From Bradyrhizobium acaciae (GTDB lineage Bacteria; Pseudomonadota; Alphaproteobacteria; Rhizobiales; Xanthobacteraceae), in NCBI RefSeq assembly GCF_020889785.1, contig NZ_JACMYK010000013.1, positions 32,586 to 96,585 of the forward strand: DNA of 64,000 nucleotides, given 5' to 3'. Below the pieces are notes generated by a model, which was given only the letters and a program-made list of their open reading frames with translations, did not search any database and had not been told where the DNA came from. Made by a program: the position numbers and the translations under genes. Below, piece by piece: positions 26,680 to 36,735 of this stretch (position 1 is its first letter; the number at the start of each line of letters is the position of its first letter).

Positions 26680-28972
26680 CTAGCGCGTCGTGAAGGCCAA
26701 GGTCCGCCGTGCAAAATCGACCAACTCCGTATCGTTAATTGCTTGGGTGCGGTACGCGGGGTTGCTATCGTGATGAAACCTGTTTGCGTAATCGGTCAGG
26801 CGGCGCAACTCGTCAATGTCCCCCTGATCCAAGATCTGATCGGGCGTGTTGACACGCTGTTCGCACAATCCGCGAAACGGTCCGAGCAAAAAGCCCGGAG
26901 TAAAATACTGCGGATAGGCCACGCGCATAAATGCTTCGAGGCTCGGACGAAGCGCTTCAGCAACCTCGCGCCGGTCACCCTGCGCTGTGTGCACGTAATC
27001 GCGGAGCAAGGCGTGGCGGCGGTCGTGGTCCGTGATCAGGTCTTGATTGACATCCCAGCCGCGCAGCGTTGAGCCGCTGGTCGCTCGTTCGAGCGTAAAC
27101 GCAGATCGAAGGGTCGGATCGGTGCCCTCCCACAACGCACAGAGAAACGGCTTGCTGTGCGACAAGACGATGACCTGCGTTACGCGCTGTGCGAGCGCAC
27201 ACACTTCGTGTACCGTCGATAAGGTTCGATGGTCGTCAAGGCTCGACACAGGATCATCTATCACCACAATCTTGCGCGCCAAATTCGTGTCCTGATCGAG
27301 CGACGCGAAGAAAATGGCGAGTGCCAGCGTGTTGCGGTCCCCAGCTTTTAAAGGACGGCGCTCCGGCGGGTGTATTCGTCGCGGAAACAGCGATGGACTG
27401 GTTGTTGATCAGCACATTGTAGGTACAAGATGAGCCTCCGCGCGTATTGTTCGACGTCACGCTATCGAGCCGGAACCCGGCATTGAAGCGACGAAGACAG
27501 TCGTTGATCGCCACCTGATAGGCCGGGAAAATGTTGGTGCGATACTGATTGAGCGCCGCACGCGCCGCGTCGCGCGCTGCTTCGGCCGCAAGTTTGTTGC
27601 GGTTCTCCGCCTGATAGTTGTCGCATAGCGGCGCAATTTCATGGGAATGGCGACTTTTAGTCGCCTGAAGCTGCGATAGGTCGCTTTTCAATGCCGCCAT
27701 ATTCGCAGTTGCCGCCCGCTCCTTCACCAATTCGATAGCGGACTTGGTTTGCTGCAATTGCTCACTCAAGCGCGCGATCGACGCCGCTTGCAGGCGGTAC
27801 TGTTCGATCGCACGGGAGGCATCTGCACTCAGTTCGATCCGATCGAGCGGCGCGGCGCGCTTAGCTTCGAGTGCAACTTTGATAGCATCACGCATATTGG
27901 TCCAAGCAGCTTGAATCGCGTCGACATCCAAGCTCACCTCAGGAACATCCGTGAATTGCGACCAAAATCCCCGGGCCTCGCCCCATAGCCGCACAATCCG
28001 CGCAAGATAGAGTTGCGCATCGGAGCTGTGTTCTGACACGAACTGCTGGAGCATCGCGTCTGTCGCTTGCTTGTGATCAGCATAGGAGGCTGCAAAATAG
28101 GAGCGGTAGTGATTGACGAGCTCCGAACCTCCGAGATCCTGCGCGCAGAACGGGCACGGCTTGTCGGCAGCATGATCGAGGTCGCCTGGAATGCGGCCGA
28201 TGCCGTTTTCGACCCACTGTTCGCCACCGCGCCCCAATGACGCAAAATGCTGTTGCACTTGATTGGTCGCAGTCTGATCCAACCCTTCCAGGGTGCGCCC
28301 GAGGAGTGTCCGAATGGCTTCGACATCAACTTCCGGGAGCGAGAAGGATCGGAAATCCTCCCCCGCGCGGATAGCATCCTGTTGGCTTGCCGCCGCCACG
28401 GCGCGCTCGGCATCACGGATGGCATCATCAACTTCGGGGTTTGGCGGAAGCGAGCAGAATTGCTCGACTGGAACACCGAACCTCGCGGTTTCTGGAATGG
28501 CCGCAGCAAGGTCGCGCAATGACCGGCTTATCGTTTCGATATTTTGGACCTGCGTTTGAACCGCCAGGTTCAACGTGACGCCTTGGGCTCCGAGAATGAA
28601 CTCGTGCAGATGCTGCCGATGCGCGGCATCTATCGCAAGGCCAGAACAAATATTCTGGTCGACGAAAGCGTCATCGAAGATGGCAATGTCGGGAACGTGA
28701 CGGTTCCATGCACCGTTATCGTACATCGCGTGAGGCGGTCCGCCCGCACAGTCGACAATGACACGCGGTGCATGCGTCGCGCCAAGCCTGTGCCGTTCCC
28801 GGATAAGGACAGGGTCATTTGTCGCGAGCGAGCGAAGGATGGACGACAGCGTCGTCTTGCCTCGGCCGTTCTCGGCATAGCCCAACGCCAGCTTGGCAAG
28901 CTGCAAGCCTGCACCCGTCGAAACAGAGTCGAACTGACCGACATTTTGAAGAAGGCGCAAATTGTTCAGCAT
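26680..28972 (-). pseudogene. AAA-family (AAA_13 type) ATPase with zinc hook, frameshifted
   Basis: Two adjoining minus-strand frames make one protein. The first (28972 to about 27346) starts MLNNLRLLQNVG. It has a Walker A site (AENGRGKTTLSSIL), a central coiled coil and a CPFC hook (near residues 255-262), and runs up to SFTN-like GAPSFK. The second frame then continues with AGDRNTLALAIFFASLDQD, a Walker B and D-loop (KIVVIDDPVSSLDDHR), an H-loop (VIVLSHSKPF) and a normal C-terminus ending at 26680. The frame changes at about 27346. Compared with what I recall of the family (N-T-L-S-A-G-D-R), four residues of the ABC signature appear to be missing, which suggests an 11-base deletion. It is divergent from the SNF2 helicase. 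RloC-like anticodon nucleases are the nearest named relatives by layout, but this is not proven. Confidence 0.82.
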
Positions 28973-29195
28973 GACGAAAGCTCAGCACTCGCAAAGGGAA
29001 CCGGGCGTCGGCGATCATCGCACCGCGCCCCTTGATAGAGTATTATCCACAGCTACAATCTATGGACGCAAAAGCAACAATTTCAGTAAGTTACACCGAA
29101 GTTGTCCGATCTGAGCTCAACCATACTCCGATCCTTTCCGTGATTTTCTCCAATTTTCTCTAGCTGTCAATCTGGAACTCGTGTACAACGGGTTT

Positions 29196-32100
29196 ATGAT
29201 AGAGAATATCCTGACAATTCGCGAAGTGGCCGATCTCCTCAAGATGAATGAGAAGACGGTCTATAAGCTGGCGGCCGACGGGAAGATTCCAGGCGGCGTG
29301 AAGGTTGGCGGCTCATGGCGCTTTGACCGCACCACCCTCACCAAATGGATCGAAAAGGGTCAGGCTCCAGCCAATGACCCTGCTCCCGCCCCGAGCGCAG
29401 GCAGCACGAGACCACCCGAGACCCTTGCCTCTGCTTACTACTCGCCACAACAGGCGACGTTTTTCGCGCACCGCCTGACGCTTGAGGGAGTTGGAGAGGA
29501 CGCCCTAACGCAATCTCTCTCGACAGCGCGCGTTCAGATGAACCCGCATCAAGTGGATGCAGCCCTTTTTGCACTTTCATCGCCGCTGTCTAAAGGTGTG
29601 TTGCTTGCGGATGAGGTCGGACTCGGAAAGACGATCGAGGCGAGCCTTGTTATCGCGCAGCGTTGGGCCGAGCGTCATCGCCGTATTCTCCTCATTGTGC
29701 CGGCTTCGTTGCGCAAACAATGGAGCCAAGAGCTGCACGAGAAGTTCTCGCTGCCCTCCGTCATCGTCGAGAGCAAGACCTACAAGGACGCGCGCAAGGC
29801 CGGTGTCGCCCGCCCCTTCGATCATACAGATAAGGTTGTCATCACTTCGTACGAATTCGCCGCCCTCAAGGCCGACGACATCAAGCGTGGGTCGTGGGAT
29901 TTGGTAGTGTTCGACGAAGCGCACCGGCTTCGCAACGTCTATCGTAAAGAGGGAGCAAACCGCGCAAAAAGCTTGCGCGATGCAACACGCGGCTTTTTCA
30001 AGATTCTTCTGACGGCGACTCCGCTGCAAAACTCGTTGATGGAACTTTACGGCCTCGTTTCCGTGGTGGATGAAAGTCACTTCGGAGATGAAGCTTCCTT
30101 CCGCTCCCAATTTGTCGCGGGTGCTGGCGCCAAGAACGGCCTTGTATTTCTCCGCAAGCGGCTTGAATCAATCTGCAAACGCACGCTGCGTCGCCAAGTG
30201 CAGCAAGCGGGCCACATCCGCTACACCGAGCGCCGACCTTGGACGGTGCAGTTCGAGCCGTCCCCCGCTGAAATGGACCTGTACACGGCCGTTTCAAACT
30301 ATCTGCAGCGGACCGATACGATCGCGTTTGGAAGCAAACCGAACCAGTTAGTTACGATGGTCGTACGCAAGATCCTCGGCTCATCAACCTTTGCAGTGTC
30401 CGAAACGCTGACAAAGATCATCGACCGCTTAAAGGAAATGCGTCCGGTCGGGATTGACGCCGTCGACGACTATGATGTGGTTGATGAAGAAGCCGAGGAG
30501 ATTGAGGACGCCGACGGATCGAGCGCCGGAGAAGTAGAGCCGGCAGTCGATCGCAAAAAGCTCGAATCCGAGATTGCCGAGCTTGAAGGCTATCGAGACC
30601 TGGCACGCACCATAGGCCAAAATGCTAAAGGCATCGAATTGGTGAGAGCCCTACCGGGGGTCCTTAACGAGATTGAAGCGAAAGGCGGGCAGCGGAAGGC
30701 TGTCATTTTCACGGAATCGGTGCGAACCCAAAATTATCTCGCCGAGCTTCTTGCCTCCAATGGTTACAAAAATGACATTGTCCTCTTGAACGGCCAGAAC
30801 AACGATCCCGACAGCAAGGCGCTTTACGAGGACTGGCTTGCCAAGCACAAGGGTAGCGACGCTGTTTCCGGATCGAAAACGGCGGATATGAAGGCCGCCA
30901 TTGTCGAAGGTTTCCGCGATCACCGTAGCATTCTCATCGCAACGGAATCGGGTGCCGAGGGCATCAACCTGCAATTCTGCTCGTTGCTGGTGAACTTCGA
31001 CCTGCCGTGGAATCCGCAGCGCGTAGAGCAGCGCATCGGGCGCTGCCATCGCTATGGCCAAAAAATCGACGTAACCGTCGTCAACTTCCTGAACCTCAAA
31101 AACCACGCGGAACGCCGCGTGCACCAGCTTCTCGACCTGAAATTTAATTTGTTTAAGGGCGTATTTGGCGCAAGTGATGAAGTGCTCGGGGTAATCGAAC
31201 GCGGCGTCGACATTGAGCGCCGCATTTTTGAAATCGTGCAGCGAGCCCGCAGCGAGGCTCAGATCGACGCCGAATTCGACGCCCTTCAGGACGAGCTGCA
31301 ATCACAGATAAGCGAGCAAGTCATTGATGCCCGCAAGCGCCTTATGGAATCGGTCGATGAAAGAGTGATCGATCGCTTGCAGACGCGAGGTAAAGAGATC
31401 GATCGGCGCCTTTCAGAATTTGAGCGGCAACTTCTTTGCGTTGCCCGCGCCGAACTTCCCGACGCTAGATTCCATGCCGACGACATGCGGCGGTTCGATT
31501 ATCGCGGCGAAACCTATACTACCGAGTGGCCGCTGGCAGACGAAAGGGGGTGGAAATTCTTCCGTTTGTTCGAGGGCACACTCGCAACCAGCCTCGTCGG
31601 TAAGGCCAAGGAACGTTCTTTCGATGCCCCATCGTGCCTGCGCTTTACCGTGGCGGATTATCACGGCGGGCGCTTGGCCGACGTCGAAAAACTTCGTGGC
31701 AAGTCCGGCTGGGCCCGCATTGCCAAGCTCAAGATCGCGACACCAGCGATTACGCGGGAGCAGTTAGTATTCGCAGTCACGGCAGACGACGGTTCGACGA
31801 TCCACGCCGAAACGTTCGAGCGCCTGCTGCATGTCCCCGCGAGAAACGAACCGGTCTCTGGGGCGCTGCCCGACGCCGACCTCAAGGCTCGTGAAGCCGA
31901 GCATCGCAAGTTGCTTATCGACGATGCTGAGCAGCAAAACGCAGAATGGCTTGATCAGGAGAGCGAAAAGCTCGACGCTTATGCGGAAGACCTTGAGCGC
32001 GCCTTCGAAACTGAAATCAAAGCTGTCGAAGTGGAAATTCGCGACAGGAACAAGGCGATGCGCGGCTCCAATCTATCAATGACCGATAAAGTTGCCGAGA

Positions 32101-32273
32101 AGCGCCTCATCAGCAACCTTGGCGCCAAGCGCGACAAGTTGAAGGCGGAGTTCTTCGACCGGCGCTCGGCGATCCGTACGGAAGTCGAGGCTATGCTGGA
32201 TAAGATTCAGGAAAGCCTGAAGCTAGAACCGACTTCCACTGACCTGTTCACTGTGCGGTGGGAGGTTGTATGA
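29196..32273 (+). CDS. SNF2/RapA-type helicase with fused excisionase-like HTH
   Basis: A 1025-residue protein, first gene of the defence operon. Residues 1-55 form an excisionase/MerR-type HTH (ILTIREVADLLKMNEKTVYKL, then VGGSWRFDRTTLTKWI). Next is the SF2 ATPase: Walker A LADEVGLGKTIEAS near 135-148, motif II VFDEAHRLRN, motif III LLTATPLQNS, and motif VI WNPQRVEQRIGRCHRYGQ near 605-622. A long coiled-coil C-terminus (residues about 880-1000) follows. The ATG at 29196 was chosen; a GTG at 29181 is open too. RapA/HepA-type enzymes translocate on DNA. Fusion to an HTH is unusual and may give sequence targeting. The downstream Mod, Res and GHKL genes are on the same strand with overlaps or short gaps. 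Confidence 0.92.
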   Translation: MIENILTIREVADLLKMNEKTVYKLAADGKIPGGVKVGGSWRFDRTTLTKWIEKGQAPANDPAPAPSAGSTRPPETLASAYYSPQQATFFAHRLTLEGVGEDALTQSLSTARVQMNPHQVDAALFALSSPLSKGVLLADEVGLGKTIEASLVIAQRWAERHRRILLIVPASLRKQWSQELHEKFSLPSVIVESKTYKDARKAGVARPFDHTDKVVITSYEFAALKADDIKRGSWDLVVFDEAHRLRNVYRKEGANRAKSLRDATRGFFKILLTATPLQNSLMELYGLVSVVDESHFGDEASFRSQFVAGAGAKNGLVFLRKRLESICKRTLRRQVQQAGHIRYTERRPWTVQFEPSPAEMDLYTAVSNYLQRTDTIAFGSKPNQLVTMVVRKILGSSTFAVSETLTKIIDRLKEMRPVGIDAVDDYDVVDEEAEEIEDADGSSAGEVEPAVDRKKLESEIAELEGYRDLARTIGQNAKGIELVRALPGVLNEIEAKGGQRKAVIFTESVRTQNYLAELLASNGYKNDIVLLNGQNNDPDSKALYEDWLAKHKGSDAVSGSKTADMKAAIVEGFRDHRSILIATESGAEGINLQFCSLLVNFDLPWNPQRVEQRIGRCHRYGQKIDVTVVNFLNLKNHAERRVHQLLDLKFNLFKGVFGASDEVLGVIERGVDIERRIFEIVQRARSEAQIDAEFDALQDELQSQISEQVIDARKRLMESVDERVIDRLQTRGKEIDRRLSEFERQLLCVARAELPDARFHADDMRRFDYRGETYTTEWPLADERGWKFFRLFEGTLATSLVGKAKERSFDAPSCLRFTVADYHGGRLADVEKLRGKSGWARIAKLKIATPAITREQLVFAVTADDGSTIHAETFERLLHVPARNEPVSGALPDADLKAREAEHRKLLIDDAEQQNAEWLDQESEKLDAYAEDLERAFETEIKAVEVEIRDRNKAMRGSNLSMTDKVAEKRLISNLGAKRDKLKAEFFDRRSAIRTEVEAMLDKIQESLKLEPTSTDLFTVRWEVV

Positions 32274-32323
32274 GCGACGCCGGAAGCAAAAGAACAAATA
32301 AGCGTCAGGGAGGCGCATCATGA
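32270..32323 (+). CDS. Possible 17-residue coupling ORF between helicase and mod
   Basis: An ATG at 32270 overlaps the helicase stop (ATGA) and is preceded by GGAGG at five bases. The frame encodes 17 residues (MSDAGSKRTNKRQGGAS) and stops at 32321-32323, overlapping the ATG of mod (ATGA). Both overlaps, together with the GGAGG before it and GGGAGG before mod, fit translational coupling. It may be a chance product of a designed-looking re-initiation region rather than a peptide gene. Confidence 0.35.
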   Translation: MSDAGSKRTNKRQGGAS

Positions 32324-34005
32324 CGAACCGTAAGCAGCGCCTTGAATTGACGTGGATTGGGAAAAACGATCGTCCCCGCCTGGAGCCGCGCATTCTGCTG
32401 GAGGACAACGATAAGTCCTATCACGCAAGCGCGCGACTTACCGAACATGACATCTTTGATAACGTTCTGATCAACGGAGACAATCTGCTCGCGCTGAAAG
32501 CTCTATTGCCTGAGTACGAAGGAACCGTCCGCTGCATCTACGGAGACCCGCCGTATAACACGCGAAGTGCGATCCCAGAATATGACGATGGTGTGGAACA
32601 TTCCCTCTGGCTCAGCTTGCTTCGTGAAAGGATCGAGCTTTGCCACAAACTTCTGTCCGAGGATGGATCGCTTTGGATCAACCTTGATGATCATGAAGGT
32701 CACTATTTCAAAGTAATGTGTGACGAGATTTTTGGGCGGGCCAACTTCGTAACAACGATCATTTGGCAAAAGAAATACGCCCCCAAAGCCGACACACGCT
32801 TTATCAGCGATTCTCACGATTTCATTTTCGTCTACGCAAAAAACATCGAGAAACTTCGACTGAACTGGCTGCCAAAGACAGAGAAGCAGACCGCAAGGTA
32901 CCGCAACCCTGACAAAGACCCGCGCGGCCCCTGGAAGCCGGGCGATACATTGCGAAATGAAGTCAGAGACTACGCAGTCTTCCCCGTCCGCCTTCCTTCC
33001 GGTCGAGAGGTCTGGCCTTCTGAAGGCACAAGCTGGCGATACACGAATGAAAAGTTCAAGGAGTTGATCGCCGACAATCGTATCTGGTTTGGTGCGACGG
33101 GCGACAGCCGTCCCGCCATTAAGCGCTTCATTAGTGAAGTTACAGACCAGATGCCACCGGTGTCGATCTGGACTTATGACGATGTCGGACACAATGACGA
33201 AGCGAAGAAGGAAAGTAAGAAGCTGTTTGGGGAACGGCTCTTTTCGACACCTAAGCCAGAGCGCCTCATTCAAAGAGTTCTAACGATCGGTTCGGACTCG
33301 GGCGATCTTGTGTTGGACGCCTTCGCAGGCTCCGGAACGACAGGCGCGGTTGCGCATAAAATGGGGCGGCGCTGGATCATGGTGGAGCTGGGTGAACACT
33401 GCGATACTCACGTGGTCCCTCGACTGAGGAAAGTCATCGATGGCCTCGATGACGGCGGCATAACCGACGCTGTCGATTGGAATGGCGGCGGCGGCTTTCG
33501 ATTTTACCGCCTCGCGCCGTCGTTTCTGGAGAAGGACGCTTGGGGAAACTGGATTATTTCGAAAGAGTATGATGGCGCGAAGGTCGCTCAAGCCGTCTGC
33601 AAACTGATGGGCTTCACTTATAAACCGGATGAAGGCCACTATTGGAAGCAGGGCTACTCGTCTGAAACTGACTTCATATACGTCACCACTCAGAGTCTTA
33701 CACGCGCGCAGCTTGCCACGTTATCCGAAGCGGTCGGCGAAGAACGCAGCTTGCTTGTCTGCTGCAAGGCGTTCCATGCCGACGCCGACGGCTTTGCAAA
33801 CCTTACAATAAAAAAGATTCCTCAGGCTGTATTGCGCAAATGCGAATGGGGCAAAGATGATTACAGCCTCAACATCGCAGCTCTGCCCGAGATTACTAGC
33901 GGGGCTGACTCAGCCAACGTTTCCGATTTGGGTACAAGGACCCGGAAGAAGCGGCTCAGCTCTACTTCCCAAAACGACCTATTCAGTGACGGAGTCGAAA
34001 AGTGA
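32320..34005 (+). CDS. mod: Type III Mod-like DNA adenine methyltransferase
   Basis: A 561-residue protein with beta-class motif order: motif IV DPPYNT (near residue 75) before motif I DAFAGSGTTG (near residue 330). A target-recognition region lies between them, and a C-terminal extension follows. It carries the typical Mod N-terminus (LINGDNLLALKALLPEYEG). It is expected to make N6-methyladenine and to give specificity to the complex with Res. The start is the ATG at 32320 behind AGGGAGG, overlapping a tiny upstream ORF. The stop overlaps the GTG of res (GTGA). Confidence 0.93.
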   Translation: MTNRKQRLELTWIGKNDRPRLEPRILLEDNDKSYHASARLTEHDIFDNVLINGDNLLALKALLPEYEGTVRCIYGDPPYNTRSAIPEYDDGVEHSLWLSLLRERIELCHKLLSEDGSLWINLDDHEGHYFKVMCDEIFGRANFVTTIIWQKKYAPKADTRFISDSHDFIFVYAKNIEKLRLNWLPKTEKQTARYRNPDKDPRGPWKPGDTLRNEVRDYAVFPVRLPSGREVWPSEGTSWRYTNEKFKELIADNRIWFGATGDSRPAIKRFISEVTDQMPPVSIWTYDDVGHNDEAKKESKKLFGERLFSTPKPERLIQRVLTIGSDSGDLVLDAFAGSGTTGAVAHKMGRRWIMVELGEHCDTHVVPRLRKVIDGLDDGGITDAVDWNGGGGFRFYRLAPSFLEKDAWGNWIISKEYDGAKVAQAVCKLMGFTYKPDEGHYWKQGYSSETDFIYVTTQSLTRAQLATLSEAVGEERSLLVCCKAFHADADGFANLTIKKIPQAVLRKCEWGKDDYSLNIAALPEITSGADSANVSDLGTRTRKKRLSSTSQNDLFSDGVEK

Positions 34006-36719
34006 GCGACCGGATAGCCCGTACTATCACTCAGCGCTTGTCACTCCGCAAACCTCAGGCGGAATCGTTGGAGATCCTTGCTGACGTACTGGAGCGGATC
34101 GACCTTTCTAGGGACGGGACTGCTGATGCGGCACTAGCCACGATACGCGACGCCTACCCGAGTGTGGAAGCCTTTGAACGTGAATTCCCTTCACTGTGTT
34201 TCGCACTTGCTACAGGCGTCGGTAAAACGCGTCTGATGGGTGCGTTCATCACCTACCTGTATCTCACTGGTAGAAGCCGCCATTTCTTCGTCCTGGCACC
34301 CAATAAGACCATTTATGAAAAGTTGATCACCGACTTTTCGCCAGACAGCCCTAAGTACGTGTTCAAAGGCGTGGCGGAATTTGCGTCAACGCCGCCGTTG
34401 ATCGTCACCGGCGACAACTATGAAACCGGCATCGGCGTTCGCTTCGACCGCGGCGGCTCTACCGATCTGTTCGGTTCGGACGTTCACATCAATATTTTCA
34501 ACGTCGACAAAATCAACAAAGAGGAGGGCCCCCGCGGCAAGCCTCGCATGAAGCGGCTCCAAGAAACCGTGGGCGAAAGCTACTATGCCTATCTTTCGCG
34601 GCTTGATGACCTCGTCCTTCTGATGGATGAAGCGCACCGCTATCGCGCCAGTGCCGGCGCCAATGCCATTGACGGCTTGAAGCCTATCCTTGGCCTTGAA
34701 TTGACGGCTACACCCAAGACCGTTGGCGCGCGCTCGCTTCCCTTCCGGAATGTCATCTACAACTACACGCTGGCGCAAGCGATGACCGAAGGGTTCGTCA
34801 AGGAGCCAGCAGTTGCTACGCGGAAGGACTTTGATCCGAAATCGGTGGGCGAACAGGAGCTTGAGATGATCAAGCTTGAGGACGCTGTTCATCACCATGA
34901 CCACGTCGCGGTGGAGTTAGATCGCTACCACCGAACAACAGGGGCGCGCAAAGTAACGCCATTCATCCTTATCGTCGCGGCCGACACGACTGAAGCCAAG
35001 CGATTACGGGAACTTGCCGAGTCCGAGAAGTTCTTTAAGGGTCGCTTCAAGGGCAAGGTGGCAGAAGTCCACTCCAATCAAAAAGGTGAAGAGAGCGAAG
35101 AAGCGATGCAACGCCTCGTCGCGCTGGAGCATGACGGCGGTACTGAGATAGTCATTCACGTCAACAAACTGAAAGAAGGGTGGGACGTTACGAACCTTTA
35201 TACGATCGTACCGCTTCGTGCGTCCGCTTCCGATATTCTCACCGAGCAGACCCTGGGACGGGGCTTGCGCCTTCCCTTCGGCAAGCGCGTTTCAAGAGGC
35301 GGCGACGACGAATTTTCCGCCGTCGACCGCCTAACGGTGATCGCTCACGAACGGTTCGACGATCTCATTGCGAAAGCCCGTGAACCCGGGTCCATCGTCA
35401 TGAAAACGATCGAGATTGGAGATGGCGGCGATATTCCATCCGCCGGGACAACCCTTGTCACGGCCCCTTCGATTGCGGAAATGATTGTAACCGGCGCGCA
35501 ACCCGAAATCCCTGGTTTTGCGCCCACCGAGAATGCTGGCTTCGTCTTTAATTCTGCCGAGGAAGGGAAGGCAGCAGAGGTAACGCTTGAGGTAATCAAG
35601 CGTTATGAGCGCAAACTTGGCAGCGCGGAAGCCTTGCGCGAGATTGGCGTTCAACAGCAGATCGCCGATGAGGTACGGGAGCTTATTCGTCCCGTTCAGG
35701 GAACCCTCGAAGGTGTTGTCCAGGAGCCGCGGATCGAGCAAATCGTGCAAACGGTAGCCGTAACAGTCGCCGACCGGACGATTTCGATCCCTCAAATTGT
35801 CGTCCTGCCCAAGAAGCAGGTCACGTTTACGTTTGAAGACTTTGACCTCGAAAACCTTGAGGCGGTCAACATGCGCCCCATCGAGGAAGGCATCATCATC
35901 GAGGATCTTCGGACACAGGCGCGCGTCTACCTTGCCCGCACACTCGATGATCCGCGCGAACCGCGGGCCGAAGATTACCTCGTCCGTTATCTGATCGAGC
36001 GTAATGAGGTGGACTACGACGAGCATGCGGCGCTGCTATATAAGCTCGCCGGTCAGATGGTCGCTCGGATCAAGTCGTATTTGTTCGACGCGCTGGATGT
36101 CGAAAACGTCCTGTTGCGGCATGGGCGACAGCTCGCTGATTTCATCTTCGCGCAGATGATGAACCACTACCGGGAGACGCCGCTCGGGGAGGATGACTAC
36201 CAAGTGACGGTCACGCGCGGGTTCATGCTACTCCAGGCTCAGCCAATGAACGTCCCGCAGAACCAGCGCGTTCGCGACTTCAGGCAGGCCATTGCCCCCC
36301 TGTCAGAAACACGCAAACACGTATTCGGCGGGTTCAAGATCTGCTGCTACCCGCTCCAGAAATTCGACACCGACCCCGAGCGCCGCCTTGCCGTTACGAT
36401 TGACGGAGACGCCAACACGGAAAAGTGGATCAAGCCAGGCCGCAACCAATTCCGCATCGACTATCGATCGGGCGAAGCCTATGAGCCAGATTTTGTGGTC
36501 GAGACCAAGACCAAAATGCTGATCTGCGAGGTCAAGGCAAGGAATGAGCTCGAAGACCCCGTCGTAAAGGCGAAGTCGGCAGCAGCCACGACTTGGTGCA
36601 AGACAGCCACGGCGCATGCCGGCGGCAAAAAGCCATGGATTTACCTGCTCATACCTGACGACCAAATCACGGGTAGCGCCACGCTCGACGGATTGGCGGC
36701 GAAATTTGCCACGTCTTAG
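34002..36719 (+). CDS. res: Type III Res-like restriction helicase-endonuclease
   Basis: A 905-residue protein, GTG start at 34002. Motifs are intact: Walker A FALATGVGKTRLM (near residue 68), DEAH box (LLMDEAHRYR), motif III ELTATPK, and motif VI TLGRGLRLPFG. A C-terminal PD-(D/E)xK nuclease core follows (near residues 820-845; PDFVVETKTKMLICEVKA). In type III systems Res needs Mod for recognition, translocates or slides after ATP hydrolysis and cuts DNA. Here it is embedded with an SNF2 helicase and a sacsin-like ATPase, so the system is larger than a standard Mod-Res pair. Confidence 0.93.
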   Translation: MSDRIARTITQRLSLRKPQAESLEILADVLERIDLSRDGTADAALATIRDAYPSVEAFEREFPSLCFALATGVGKTRLMGAFITYLYLTGRSRHFFVLAPNKTIYEKLITDFSPDSPKYVFKGVAEFASTPPLIVTGDNYETGIGVRFDRGGSTDLFGSDVHINIFNVDKINKEEGPRGKPRMKRLQETVGESYYAYLSRLDDLVLLMDEAHRYRASAGANAIDGLKPILGLELTATPKTVGARSLPFRNVIYNYTLAQAMTEGFVKEPAVATRKDFDPKSVGEQELEMIKLEDAVHHHDHVAVELDRYHRTTGARKVTPFILIVAADTTEAKRLRELAESEKFFKGRFKGKVAEVHSNQKGEESEEAMQRLVALEHDGGTEIVIHVNKLKEGWDVTNLYTIVPLRASASDILTEQTLGRGLRLPFGKRVSRGGDDEFSAVDRLTVIAHERFDDLIAKAREPGSIVMKTIEIGDGGDIPSAGTTLVTAPSIAEMIVTGAQPEIPGFAPTENAGFVFNSAEEGKAAEVTLEVIKRYERKLGSAEALREIGVQQQIADEVRELIRPVQGTLEGVVQEPRIEQIVQTVAVTVADRTISIPQIVVLPKKQVTFTFEDFDLENLEAVNMRPIEEGIIIEDLRTQARVYLARTLDDPREPRAEDYLVRYLIERNEVDYDEHAALLYKLAGQMVARIKSYLFDALDVENVLLRHGRQLADFIFAQMMNHYRETPLGEDDYQVTVTRGFMLLQAQPMNVPQNQRVRDFRQAIAPLSETRKHVFGGFKICCYPLQKFDTDPERRLAVTIDGDANTEKWIKPGRNQFRIDYRSGEAYEPDFVVETKTKMLICEVKARNELEDPVVKAKSAAATTWCKTATAHAGGKKPWIYLLIPDDQITGSATLDGLAAKFATS

Positions 36720-36735
36720 GACAGGAGGCGATGAC

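Noticed and set aside
29043..29051. DnaA-type box TTATCCACA
   Set aside because: A single perfect box in a promoter region; a second single box is at 61376-61384. No cluster, AT-rich unwinding element or replication gene suggests an origin.
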